64,000 bases of DNA from Paludibacteraceae bacterium (GCA_017546705.1 JAFYSB010000005.1:1-64000), one strand, 5' to 3'; shown: positions 53,273 through 61,534, numbered from the stretch's first letter. Notes: a model not told the origin generated them from the letters alone. Numbers and translations are program-made.

Positions 53273-53330
53273 CCCACGGATAACACGGATTTATCACAGA
53301 TAATTAGTGGCAATCAGTGAAATCTGTGGG
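53273..53330. repeat. Composite inverted CACGGAT repeat
   Basis: CCCACGGAT at one end and ATCTGTGGG at the other form imperfect inverted ends. Between them are ACACGGATTT and ATCACAGAT copies. It fills the spacer between gpmI and ychF. Confidence 0.75.
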
Positions 53331-53345
53331 CAAAAAAAGTAATAT

Positions 53346-54452
53346 ATGGCTTTACAATGTGGAATCGTGGGTCTGCCTAACGTAGGCAAATCGACCCTCT
53401 TCAATTGCCTTAGCAACGCCAAGGCACAATCGGCGAACTTCCCTTTCTGTACGATTGAACCTAACGTAGGCGTGATCACCGTACCCGACGATCGTCTGAT
53501 CAAGCTCGGCGAACTCTGCAAACCAGAGCGCGGTGTCATCCCTACCACCGTTGAAATCGTAGATATTGCAGGATTGGTCAAGGGCGCAAGCAAGGGCGAA
53601 GGACTTGGAAATAAATTCCTCGCGAATATCCGCGAGACGGACGCCATCATCCACGTACTCCGTTGCTTCGACGACGATAACGTGGTACACGTGGACGGCT
53701 CTGTGGACCCAATCCGCGACAAAGATATCATTGATGCGGAACTCCAACTCAAAGACCTTGAGACCGTAGAATCTCGCATCCAAAAGATCGAGAAACAAGT
53801 GCGCGTAGGTGGCGACAAACAAGCGAAAGTGGCACTCGACGTACTCCTTAAGTACCGCGACGCACTCTCACAAGGCAAGTCTGCTCGTACCGTAGAACTC
53901 ATCAATAAGGACGAAGAACTTGTGGCTAAAGAGACCATGCTGCTGACCAGCAAACCAGTCCTCTATGTCTGCAATGTGGACGAGAACTCCGCAGTCAACG
54001 GCAACAAATATGTAGAGCAAGTGCGCGAGGCTGTCAAGGATGAAAATGCACAAGTGCTTATCGTAGCAGCGAAGATCGAGAGCGAGATTGCTGAACTCGA
54101 GACCTACGAAGAGCGCGAGATGTTCCTCGCTGAAATCGGACTTTCTGAATCAGGTGTTAGCCGTCTTATCAAGGCAGCATACGCATTGCTCGAGCTCCGC
54201 ACCTTCCTCACTGCAGGTAGCGACGAGGTTCGTGCTTGGACTTTCAAGGCAGGTAGCAAGGCTCCTCAATGTGCAGGTGTTATCCACTCAGATTTTGAGC
54301 GCGGTTTCATCCGTGCTGAGGTCATTAAGTATGAAGATTATATCGCACTCGGTGGCGAGTCCGCTTGCCGTCAAGCAGGTAAACTCGGCATCGAAGGAAA
54401 AGAATACATCGTGCAAGATGGTGACATCATGCACTTCCTTTTCAACGTGTAA
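53346..54452 (+). CDS. ychF: Redox-regulated ATPase YchF
   Basis: The 368-residue Obg-family P-loop protein has GLPNVGKSTLFN at residue 8, the DIAGLVKGASKGEGLGNKFL switch region near 66, NVDE in place of NKxD (near 205, the YchF adenine-specificity sign), and a C-terminal TGS domain (FIRAEVIKYEDYI). It associates with ribosomes. The gene has C-rich codon use like gpmI. Short GGCGATAAGG and CTTTAAC repeats follow the stop. Confidence 0.96.
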   Translation: MALQCGIVGLPNVGKSTLFNCLSNAKAQSANFPFCTIEPNVGVITVPDDRLIKLGELCKPERGVIPTTVEIVDIAGLVKGASKGEGLGNKFLANIRETDAIIHVLRCFDDDNVVHVDGSVDPIRDKDIIDAELQLKDLETVESRIQKIEKQVRVGGDKQAKVALDVLLKYRDALSQGKSARTVELINKDEELVAKETMLLTSKPVLYVCNVDENSAVNGNKYVEQVREAVKDENAQVLIVAAKIESEIAELETYEEREMFLAEIGLSESGVSRLIKAAYALLELRTFLTAGSDEVRAWTFKAGSKAPQCAGVIHSDFERGFIRAEVIKYEDYIALGGESACRQAGKLGIEGKEYIVQDGDIMHFLFNV

Positions 54453-54459
54453 TTAAAAA

Positions 54460-54489
54460 GGCGATAAGGCGAGAGGCGATGAGGCGAGA
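54460..54489. repeat. Two tandem 15-bp GGCGATAAGGCGAGA units
   Basis: GGCGATAAGGCGAGA followed by GGCGATGAGGCGAGA, just after the ychF stop. The same words occur, complemented, inside the TonB receptor gene at 35719-36984. Confidence 0.88.
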
Positions 54490-54517
54490 AATAGCGGCGT
54501 AGCCACATATTACCAGC

Positions 54518-54545
54518 CTTTAACCTTTAGTCTCTAACCTTTAAC
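54518..54545. repeat. Four tandem CTTTAAC-type heptamers
   Basis: CTTTAAC, CTTTAGT, CTCTAAC and CTTTAAC, just upstream of the exchanger gene at 54559. Confidence 0.85.
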
Positions 54546-54558
54546 CTAAAATATAACA

Positions 54559-55629
54559 ATGTTTGAATTCTTAAATACTTGGCTTGCCAACGGCGGCTTT
54601 TGGGTCGCTATTCCGCTGATTATAGTGGGCTGTGCTGCACTCATCAAGGGTGCTGACTTCCTTGTAGAAGGCGCTTCCGGATTGGCTAAGAAATATGGTG
54701 TGAGTGACATTGTGATCGGTCTTACCGTTGTGGCTTTTGGTACTAGTATGCCTGAGTTTGTGGTGAACATGGTAGCCGTAGGGCAAGGTAGCACCGAGAT
54801 TGCTATCACCAACGTCCTTGGCAGTAATATCATCAACACCTTCGTCATCTTAGGTTGTACAGCATTGATATTCCCGATTTCATCGCAAAAATCCACTCGC
54901 CGCTTTGACATACCATTCTCCATGTTAGCAGCATTATTGGTATTGCTTTTTGTGGTGTATAATAGTCCATCGTGGCTGCAGATTGAGAATATCTTCAATA
55001 TCAACGTAAGCGACCCTAGCTTGCGTAACCTCGGTTCTTTCGATTGGGGTGCTGGCAGTGTAAGTTTCATCTCTGGCGTAGGTGGTAGTATCTTGTTGAT
55101 ATTTTTTATCATCTTTCTATGGCATAGTTTCAAGTATGCTACGGATAGTGAAAGCGACGAGACTTATGTACCTATGCCTGCATGGAAAGCTCTTGCACTG
55201 ATTATTGGTGGGTTAGTGGGCTTAGTAGTCGGTGGCGAGGTGATTGTCAAAAGTGCGACCTCTATCGCCCAATCGCTTGGCGTAAGCGATGCGATTATCG
55301 GTTTGACTGTAGTGGCTTTGGGAACCTCTCTACCCGAATTGGCAACTTCATGCATGGCGGCATTTAAGAAGAATTGCGATATTGCTCTTGGCAATGTCAT
55401 TGGTAGTAATATCTTCAATATCTTCTTTATTCTGGGTACGAGCGCATGCGTCAAGGCATTGCCAGGTTACCACGGATTGGAGATAGATGCCATGATGGCA
55501 GCATTGGCTAGTTTGCTGGTGATACTCTTTGTATATACCAACAACAAACGTGAGATCAAGCGTTGGCACGGAGCCATCCTCCTTCTCACCTACGCAGCCT
55601 ACCTCGCTTATCGAATCATAACATTATAG
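54559..55629 (+). CDS. Calcium/sodium antiporter (CaCA family)
   Basis: The 356-residue inner-membrane protein has about ten hydrophobic segments and two inverted exchanger repeats: TVVAFGTSMPEFVVNM near residue 54 and TVVALGTSLPELATS near 254, each with the acidic GTSxPE ion-binding motif. The central loop is long and acidic (residues about 190-205). It resembles YrbG-type exchangers that extrude Ca2+ against Na+ or H+. It follows ychF after a repeat-filled spacer of about 100 bases. Confidence 0.93.
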   Translation: MFEFLNTWLANGGFWVAIPLIIVGCAALIKGADFLVEGASGLAKKYGVSDIVIGLTVVAFGTSMPEFVVNMVAVGQGSTEIAITNVLGSNIINTFVILGCTALIFPISSQKSTRRFDIPFSMLAALLVLLFVVYNSPSWLQIENIFNINVSDPSLRNLGSFDWGAGSVSFISGVGGSILLIFFIIFLWHSFKYATDSESDETYVPMPAWKALALIIGGLVGLVVGGEVIVKSATSIAQSLGVSDAIIGLTVVALGTSLPELATSCMAAFKKNCDIALGNVIGSNIFNIFFILGTSACVKALPGYHGLEIDAMMAALASLLVILFVYTNNKREIKRWHGAILLLTYAAYLAYRIITL

Positions 55630-55633
55630 CCAA

Positions 55634-55661
55634 CCCCTATCCCCTCCCAAAAGGGAAGGGG
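55634..55661. repeat. Palindromic GC-rich element between transporter genes
   Basis: CCCCTCCC / GGGAAGGGG around an AAAA loop. It has the same design as the palindrome inside pdxB (858-893). Confidence 0.8.
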
Positions 55662-55684
55662 AAAATGATACGAGTATAATTAAT

Positions 55685-56467
55685 ATGGTAGAAATAAGTC
55701 CAATACTGATTCTCCCTTTTATGGGTACCGCTCTGGGCGCAGCCATGGTCTTTTTGCTACGAGGCAAGATGAGCGACTTGCTGCGTAAGTTGCTCTTGGG
55801 CTTTGCATCGGGAGTGATGGTGGCGGCATCAGTATGGTCGCTGCTTATCCCTAGTCTAGAGATGAGTGCCGATGCAAGGGGGATAACTTGGCTACCCGCA
55901 GCTGTAGGATTCGTGTTAGGCATACTCTTTCTATTATTGCTTGATACACTTATTCCTCACTTGCATATCGGAGCAGATCAGCCCGAAGGATTAACCCGCA
56001 ACTGCCAATGGAAGCGCACCACCATGCTTTCGGTAGCAGTCACCCTGCACAATATCCCTGAAGGTATGGCTGTGGGGGTAATACTCGCCAGTGCCATGGC
56101 AGAAGGAAGTATGATACCTATGTCCGCAGCATGGGCATTAGCGATAGGTATTGCTATACAAAACTTCCCCGAAGGTGCCATCCTCTCCATGCCTCTTCAC
56201 TCAGAAGGTATGGGCAAGGGCAAAGCATTTACAATAGGTGCATTATCTGGAATAGTCGAACCGATAGCGAGCATATTGACTATGCTACTTATCGGATTCA
56301 TATCTCCCGCCCTACCTTACCTATTGGCTTTCGCTGCGGGAGCGATGATGTATGTAGTGATTGAGGAACTTATCCCTGAAGCGCAAGCCGAACCGCACAG
56401 CAATATCCCTACGCTGGGATTCACCGCAGGGTTTGTACTGATGATGATCCTTGACTCTGCTCTATAA
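55685..56467 (+). CDS. ZIP family metal transporter
   Basis: The 260-residue protein has eight hydrophobic segments and the paired ZIP metal-binding helices: TLHNIPEGMAVGVILAS near residue 119 and IQNFPEGAILSMP near 158. It probably imports zinc or another divalent metal across the inner membrane. The arrangement resembles GufA/ZupT-type members. It follows the Ca/Na antiporter within 55 bases (separated by the palindrome), so the two may be co-transcribed. Confidence 0.93.
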   Translation: MVEISPILILPFMGTALGAAMVFLLRGKMSDLLRKLLLGFASGVMVAASVWSLLIPSLEMSADARGITWLPAAVGFVLGILFLLLLDTLIPHLHIGADQPEGLTRNCQWKRTTMLSVAVTLHNIPEGMAVGVILASAMAEGSMIPMSAAWALAIGIAIQNFPEGAILSMPLHSEGMGKGKAFTIGALSGIVEPIASILTMLLIGFISPALPYLLAFAAGAMMYVVIEELIPEAQAEPHSNIPTLGFTAGFVLMMILDSAL

Positions 56468-56616
56468 AAATAGCAGTTGTTTTAAAATACTATGTCATAT
56501 TCTCAGTAATACTCTGAGCTCTCTTCTTATTGGCTTATTTCTCGAGTATTTCTCAAGTATCGTCTCCTAAAGTGCAAAAAAAGCGATTTCTATTTGTACA
56601 ATTCAAAAAAATGTTG
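56468..56616. other. Spacer upstream of leader B
   Basis: AT-rich spacer with a short 11-bp repeat (TTCTCGAGTAT, TTCTCAAGTAT, 56535-56560). I see no gene. Confidence 0.5.
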
Positions 56617-56624
56617 TATCTTTG
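56617..56624 (+). promoter_or_regulatory. -7 promoter element of leader B
   Basis: TATCTTTG, preceded by the same AAAAAAATGTTG stretch as the promoter of leader A. Confidence 0.78.
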
Positions 56625-56629
56625 CACCT

Positions 56630-56990
56630 GAATCCTGCGCTGGAGGGAAATATGTCCTGCGAAAAGTGTTTCGCAATGGTTTCTTTTGAGGGTAGGTTTC
56701 TGACATATTGAAATAGCGTTTATTGATGCGTTGTATTTGACAAACCGAAACTTAGCAACTTTCAAATTAATAGTCAAAATCAAAGTAACAATGAATGCCT
56801 ATGGGTATGATTGTATCCATACTACACTTATATGGGTGTAGTGTGTTTTCATACCAGCGTAGGTTTCCTGTTGTTTATTTGACTATTAAGGTAATGCTAA
56901 GACCTCGGTTTGTGAATGAGCAACACGAGGTCTGCGCTTTTTGTATATCTATGTGTGAACTAAAAATAATAAACAACTAATTAAAATTAC
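56630..56990 (+). ncRNA. Long structured leader RNA, copy B
   Basis: About 360 bases separate the promoter from the ATG at 56991. Elements shared with copy A: P1 CGCT/AGCG (56638-56641 with 56715-56718), P2 ATATGTC/GACATAT (56650-56656 with 56702-56708), GAGGGTAG at 56688-56695, P3 TTGAC/GTCAA (56737-56741 with 56773-56777), P4 GAAA/TTTC with a 9-base loop containing GCAA (56747-56763), P5 GTATG/CATAC (56805-56822) and P6 CTACAC/GTGTAG with loop TTATATGG (56822-56841). Copy B has an extra GCGAAA/TTTCGC hairpin inside P2. A terminator-like hairpin ends the leader. The class is not recognised. Confidence 0.75.
56900..56942 (+). terminator. Terminator-like hairpin at the end of leader B
   Basis: An 8-bp stem AGACCTCG / CGAGGTCT with a loop that can pair further, then GCGC and TTTTT, about 50 bases before the start codon at 56991. 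A possible attenuator. Confidence 0.75.
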
Positions 56991-57482
56991 ATGCTTATGC
57001 AAAAAATCACAACTTTTTTAGCCATGTTGCTATTTTGCATGTCGATGGGAGTGTCGGCACAGCAACCAGAAGCGATGAATGTGCACCAAACAAGCGGACA
57101 AGTCCAATCTACCTTGTTAGTAAGTATTGAGCACATTACGTTTGAGGGAGATGTATTGGTATTGACCACCTCTGAAGGTACGTTTAATCTACCATTGAGC
57201 GATGTAGATTATATCACCTTTGGAGAAAAGAAAATCACTACAAGTGTTGAAGATGTAGATGCGAACAGCCTTCGTATCTCATTATTGGGTAATACGCTTT
57301 CGATAGAGAGTGAAAATGTTATCACTGCCCTTTACTTAGTAGATATGACAGGCAAAATGCTGGCGAGTGAAAAACTATCTTCCGTTAATGAAGCAAGCGT
57401 AGTGTTGCCTCATTCAGGAGCATTTGTGCTGTTCTTAGAAACCAATGCAGGTTATATTGCACGAAAAGTGATTATGAATTAA
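56991..57482 (+). CDS. Small secreted protein with type IX sorting-like C-terminus
   Basis: The 163-residue protein has a signal peptide ending VSAQQ (about residue 24). An N-terminal beta region (FEGDVLVLTTSEGTFNLPLSDVDYITFGE) follows, then a C-terminal part (ITALYLVDMTGKMLASEKLSS...GAFVLFLETNAGYIARKVIMN) that resembles the type A sorting domain of type IX secretion cargo. Start at 56991 or two codons later. It is 29 bases upstream of the vWA-type gene and behind leader B, so the two are probably co-transcribed. The exact role is unknown. Confidence 0.72.
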   Translation: MLMQKITTFLAMLLFCMSMGVSAQQPEAMNVHQTSGQVQSTLLVSIEHITFEGDVLVLTTSEGTFNLPLSDVDYITFGEKKITTSVEDVDANSLRISLLGNTLSIESENVITALYLVDMTGKMLASEKLSSVNEASVVLPHSGAFVLFLETNAGYIARKVIMN

Positions 57483-57511
57483 ACATTATGAATATTAATA
57501 ATACTGATTTT

Positions 57512-59098
57512 ATGAAAAAGATTTTACTTTCAATGTTGTCGTTGTTGGTATCAATGACAATGTTTGCTCAAAGCGAAGCGGTTCGCAAGATGAATTTGGT
57601 CTATGATGGTCAAGTTGTTTATTCTCGTAGTGTGAGTTTGATAGATAGTATCAAATTTGTATGGGAAGAAACTGGCGATGATGTGATTGGTGGTGGCGAA
57701 GTAGATGGCACCAAACAATTGTATGTGGGTGTAGTAGCTTTTAATCAGAATGTTCGCCAAATGCCTATTACAAGTGATGTGGAAGCTGTAAAGGCATTCA
57801 TTAACGAGCAAACGAATGATAAAGACTTTACTTCTTTTGCTTATTCTGTATCTAAAGGTAATCAAATGTTCGATGCAGAAGCCTTGCCTGCCTTTGATAA
57901 AATATTTATGTTGAATTTCTCGGACGGAACCGATAACTATTCAAATATGAAATGGGGCGAAGAAGGACGCATGGTATCTCAACGAAATGTATATGATACC
58001 GCTCGCTATGATTTGCAACAACGTGATGGTTTGAACTCTTATGCATTAGGTTTTGGTAATGATGTTGGCTTTGGCGCTAACATGAAAAAAGTGGTGATGG
58101 GATCGGGTAGTTATTTTAATGTGACTTCTGCAAACGAGTTACAATCCACTTTCAACGAAATAGCGAAATCTATGCTTGCTTCTGCAAAAAATGTGTTGCT
58201 TAAAACCAATCCTGGTTACTACGTTGGTGGTGATTGTAAGTATTTTCGTTTTACATTTACTGCCGAAGGTGGCTATACCGATACTATTTATGCTCAAATG
58301 GAAGGTTATCCAGCTGTTGGTTATACATTGACAATCAGCAAGGTATCAAATAATTATGCTTATTTTGATGCTCCTGCTAAAGGTGTCGTGGATAATGAAA
58401 CAGGCAAAGTACATATTCCATTGAATAATTTGAAATTCACAAAAGATGGCGAAGAATTGCAGTATAAGTTTGTAATAGAGGTGTCTTTTGATGGTGAGTT
58501 GTATTATGAAGATGTAGAGGAAGCTTCTACAGCCGAGGAAATTGATAAGCGCATTGCAGTAGTGCTGGTATTGGACTGCTCAACCTCAATGGGGGATGCT
58601 TTTGCACCAATGAAGGCAGCAGCAGTTAACTTCATTGAGACAATGGAAAAGATGGAAGTAGATGATTCAGAGCCAAATATACCAGATGTGCCTAATACGG
58701 AAAGTATTGTAGTAACATTTGATGCAGATGTAGATCAAGGTAATGCGCCTACAGATTATAATAATGCTAGTGCATTTAAAATTATCAAAGATGGTATAAC
58801 TTTGGATGTGTCATCTGGTGTTCTTGGGACTTACAATGATGAAATGCACTATCGTATTTATAAGAATCAAAGTCTCACAATTACTTCTACTGTAGGTGAT
58901 ATATCCAAAATAGAATTTACTTGCACAGCAAATGATGCTGAAAAACATGGTCCAGGTTGTTTTATCGTTGATAAAGGAGCATATTCTTATTCAGGTGCAA
59001 CAGGAATTTGGAATGGTAGTGCTAATGCTATTACCTTTACAGCATCTTCAAATCAAGTTCGTGCTACACAAATCGTGGTAACTATCGGAAAACCTTAA
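57512..59098 (+). CDS. Secreted protein with an apparently circularly permuted vWA domain
   Basis: I start at the ATG at 57512 (MKKILLSMLSLL, a signal peptide to FAQ, residue 20), giving 528 residues. Residues 70-225 follow vWA strands 2 to 6: YVGVVAFNQNVRQMPITSD (71-89), DFTSFAYSV (105-113), KIFMLNFSDGTDN (130-142), LNSYALGFG (174-182) and YFNVTSANELQSTFNEIA (201-218). No DxSxS motif precedes them. A beta domain follows (about 228-340). Only then comes the missing strand 1 and helix with the MIDAS motif DCSTS at 355-359 (IAVVLVLDCSTSMGDAF). A C-terminal beta-sandwich domain (about 397-526) ends VVTIGKP. Confidence 0.75.
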   Translation: MKKILLSMLSLLVSMTMFAQSEAVRKMNLVYDGQVVYSRSVSLIDSIKFVWEETGDDVIGGGEVDGTKQLYVGVVAFNQNVRQMPITSDVEAVKAFINEQTNDKDFTSFAYSVSKGNQMFDAEALPAFDKIFMLNFSDGTDNYSNMKWGEEGRMVSQRNVYDTARYDLQQRDGLNSYALGFGNDVGFGANMKKVVMGSGSYFNVTSANELQSTFNEIAKSMLASAKNVLLKTNPGYYVGGDCKYFRFTFTAEGGYTDTIYAQMEGYPAVGYTLTISKVSNNYAYFDAPAKGVVDNETGKVHIPLNNLKFTKDGEELQYKFVIEVSFDGELYYEDVEEASTAEEIDKRIAVVLVLDCSTSMGDAFAPMKAAAVNFIETMEKMEVDDSEPNIPDVPNTESIVVTFDADVDQGNAPTDYNNASAFKIIKDGITLDVSSGVLGTYNDEMHYRIYKNQSLTITSTVGDISKIEFTCTANDAEKHGPGCFIVDKGAYSYSGATGIWNGSANAITFTASSNQVRATQIVVTIGKP

Positions 59099-59120
59099 AA
59101 TATTGGTTTATGTATATTTG

Positions 59121-59152
59121 CAAGCGCAGGTATTTGATGCCCGCGCTTGTTT
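59121..59152 (+). terminator. Terminator after the vWA gene
   Basis: Stem CAAGCGC / GCGCTTG (59121-59127 with 59143-59149) followed by TTTGTG. The rest of the spacer to 59530 is AT-rich with short ATTAGAAAATT-like and AGATGTC repeats (the latter near 59333-59352) and shows no gene. Confidence 0.65.
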
Positions 59153-59530
59153 GTGTATTATATTACTTAAGTTTAGCATATTTATTAGGCAATTGCTATA
59201 ATTTGTAATAAAAGAATAATATGCGTTTTCACAATCTATTAGAAAATTTAGCAAGAAGAAAATAGAAAAGATTAGAAAATTAACCTAGTGAATACGAACA
59301 GGCAAGACTCCTAAAAGCCATAGAAAGCCAATAGATGTCCCACAGATGTCTTATGGTGGTCGCCTAACTTACAATTCACTTATTCTATGTAAATTGTCTG
59401 CGCAAATGTATGCACGCAACAATTTTTTCTAAAAAACACACAAGCGGAAAGTGATTGATTTACAATACTTCCCGCTTGCTTTACTATGCTTTAGATAGGC
59501 TCTGTTAAATACGATCAGGGTACGATGAGA

Positions 59531-60247
59531 TTACGCTTTGTGAATTCCCTCCTCTACCTTGGTACGAAGATGTGCCATAGCTTCGTTGATATCAGCAAAT
59601 TGAGAAATATCAATTGGTGCACCTATATGTAAGTGCACGCGCGCGCGAGGATTAACAAATGCTTGTCCACTTGGCATAGCATCGTAAAATCCTGTTAATG
59701 AAAGTGGAACTACTGGAAGGTTCAAATCCATTGCAATCTTAAACGCTCCCTGCTTAAAGCGCCCCATTTCACCTGTCTTTGTACGAGTTCCCTCTGGGAA
59801 GATTACAGTAGATATACCATCTACTAATTCTTTTTTTACAAGTTCCACACTTTGCAATGCAGCACGTGGATTGCTGCGATCAACAAAGATATGTCCGGCA
59901 ACTGCGCAAGCTGTTCCTACAAATGGAACCTTGCGCAATTCTTTTTTCATCAACCACTTAAAGTTATTTGGCAACCAACCATATACGGCAAACACATCTA
60001 AAAAAGATTGGTGATTAGCTACAAACACATACGATTGCTTGGGATTGACGTGCTCCTTACCTGTCACTGTGATAGGCACAAGCAAAAACCAAAGTACGCT
60101 ACGCGACCACAATACCTGTACCATACGAGGCGCTTTACCATTCTTCCAAGGAAAGCAAATAATAGTAAAGATGGCAGTAAATAATGTAGCAATTATTACC
60201 AATGGAAAACCAATTAGATATTGGTAAAGGATGTAAAGGAATTTCAT
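59531..60247 (-). CDS. plsC: 1-acyl-sn-glycerol-3-phosphate acyltransferase
   Basis: The 238-residue enzyme has an N-terminal hydrophobic anchor (about 8-30), the catalytic NHQSFLDVF motif near residue 77 (NHxxxxD form), and the substrate-binding FPEGTRTKTG near 150. It adds the second acyl chain in phospholipid synthesis at the inner membrane. It follows the PfkB kinase gene by 32 bases in the same direction and may share its promoter. Confidence 0.94.
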   Translation of the reverse strand: MKFLYILYQYLIGFPLVIIATLFTAIFTIICFPWKNGKAPRMVQVLWSRSVLWFLLVPITVTGKEHVNPKQSYVFVANHQSFLDVFAVYGWLPNNFKWLMKKELRKVPFVGTACAVAGHIFVDRSNPRAALQSVELVKKELVDGISTVIFPEGTRTKTGEMGRFKQGAFKIAMDLNLPVVPLSLTGFYDAMPSGQAFVNPRARVHLHIGAPIDISQFADINEAMAHLRTKVEEGIHKA

Positions 60248-60279
60248 ATAAAGTTGTATTATAAATTATAAAACTGTAT

Positions 60280-61278
60280 TTAGAATTTTAGTTTATGCAT
60301 AAATCCACGATAAAGGGCACATATGCGACGAATTTCATCCCATGTCTCATCGGGAAGTTTCGTACCCACGATCTCAACCACACGTCCTGCTGCAATTGTA
60401 CCTATTTCACCGCAGCGACGCAAGTCAAAGCCATCGGATAAAGCGTGCAGAAAACCACCTGCATAAAGATCACCAGCACCTGTAGAATCAAGGCAATTAG
60501 ATGTGATGGCACCAATATGATAGAGTTGCCCTCCCTGGCGTACATACGAACCACGTTTACCCACCTTTACAATCGCTATATCGCATTGCCCGGCAATATT
60601 TTCAACCGATTCTTCTGGGTTGAGATGCGTATAAGCGAACGATTCATCTTCGTTGGCAAAGACAATATCCACATATTTATATATAAGGTCTTTCAGAAAT
60701 TGGTGGTTATCGTTTACTACATTGTAACTCGCAAGATCAAGCGAAACAGTGCAACCTTGCTCTTTAGCAGTTCGTAAAGCGGTTTCTATCAGTTCGTGAT
60801 CCTGAACAAGATATCCCTCTACATGACAGATATCATATCCTACAAATGCTTCTTTTCGGATATCCTCTGCGTGGAGATCCGCAGCAGCTCCAAGGTAGGT
60901 GCAGAAAGTTCGTTCACCATCAGGAGTGATCAATACGATACAACACCCTGACATAAGAGAAGAAGTAAGAAGCAGCGGTTTGACATTGTTCTTAATCAAA
61001 TCTTCGCGATAAAAACTACCAACTTCATCACAACCTATTTTGCCAATAAAAGCAGCTTTTCCTCCCAATTGAGCGATAGTAGCTACCGTATTAGAAGCAC
61101 TACCTCCTGCTACAAGGTGCTTACGCACAGAAATAAATCGTTTTTGAATTTGTTCTAGTTGCTCAGCATTGATAAGATTCATGCTCCCTTTTGGGAAACC
61201 AATTTCGCGAAGATCTCCTTCTGATACTTGTAGAAGAATATCTGTCAAAGCATTTCCTAAACCTAAAACTCGTTTCAT
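60280..61278 (-). CDS. PfkB family carbohydrate/adenosine kinase
   Basis: The 332-residue ribokinase-fold enzyme has GLGNALTDILL at residue 6, the GGSASNTVATIAQLGG sugar-binding segment near 58, and the catalytic DSTGAGDLYAGGFLHAL near 263. It resembles bacterial adenosine kinase-like PfkB proteins; the substrate (adenosine, ribose or another nucleoside) cannot be fixed by eye. A -7 element lies about 77 bases upstream. Confidence 0.9.
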   Translation of the reverse strand: MKRVLGLGNALTDILLQVSEGDLREIGFPKGSMNLINAEQLEQIQKRFISVRKHLVAGGSASNTVATIAQLGGKAAFIGKIGCDEVGSFYREDLIKNNVKPLLLTSSLMSGCCIVLITPDGERTFCTYLGAAADLHAEDIRKEAFVGYDICHVEGYLVQDHELIETALRTAKEQGCTVSLDLASYNVVNDNHQFLKDLIYKYVDIVFANEDESFAYTHLNPEESVENIAGQCDIAIVKVGKRGSYVRQGGQLYHIGAITSNCLDSTGAGDLYAGGFLHALSDGFDLRRCGEIGTIAAGRVVEIVGTKLPDETWDEIRRICALYRGFMHKLKF

Positions 61279-61354
61279 TTTGTATTTTTGGGTTAAAATT
61301 TGCTATTTTTAAGCCTAAACATGGCTATTTTTGAGTCAAAATCAAAATTTTCTG

Positions 61355-61362
61355 CAAAGATA
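61355..61362 (-). promoter_or_regulatory. -7 promoter element of the PfkB kinase gene
   Basis: TATCTTTG on the minus strand, 77 bases before the ATG at 61278. Confidence 0.6.
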
Positions 61363-61406
61363 GTAATTTTTTTTGAAAAAAACTTGCTCATATAAAAAAA
61401 AAGTAG

Positions 61407-61414
61407 TACTTTTG
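61407..61414 (+). promoter_or_regulatory. -7 promoter element of tRNA-Asn
   Basis: TACTTTTG, 45 bases before the mature 5' end of the tRNA. Confidence 0.65.
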
Positions 61415-61458
61415 CACCCGATTTCGGAAATGAAACGATTTGCGAGGTCAAAAATACT

Positions 61459-61532
61459 GCTTCCTTAGCTCAGTCGGTTAGAGCATCTGACTGTTAATCA
61501 GGGGGTCCAAGGTTCAAGTCCTTGAGGGAGCG
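61459..61532 (+). tRNA. tRNA-Asn (anticodon GTT)
   Basis: The full cloverleaf is visible: acceptor stem GCTTCCT / AGGGAGC (one G-U pair), D stem GCTC/GAGC, anticodon stem TCTGA/TCAGG with loop CTGTTAA (anticodon GTT), T stem CAAGG/CCTTG with loop TTCAAGT, discriminator G. The CCA end is not encoded. It is a single-gene unit with its own promoter and terminator. Confidence 0.97.
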
Positions 61533-61534
61533 CG

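Noticed and set aside
56630..56760. Known riboswitch classes (TPP, cobalamin, FMN, SAM, preQ1, guanidine) for the two leaders
   Set aside because: None of their consensus cores is visible, and the downstream genes are not cofactor or transport genes typical of those classes. A database search remains decisive.
56795..56980. Plus-strand open frame of 61 codons inside leader B
   Set aside because: It covers the P5, P6 and terminator hairpins shared with leader A. The frame is not conserved in copy A, so RNA structure explains the conservation better.
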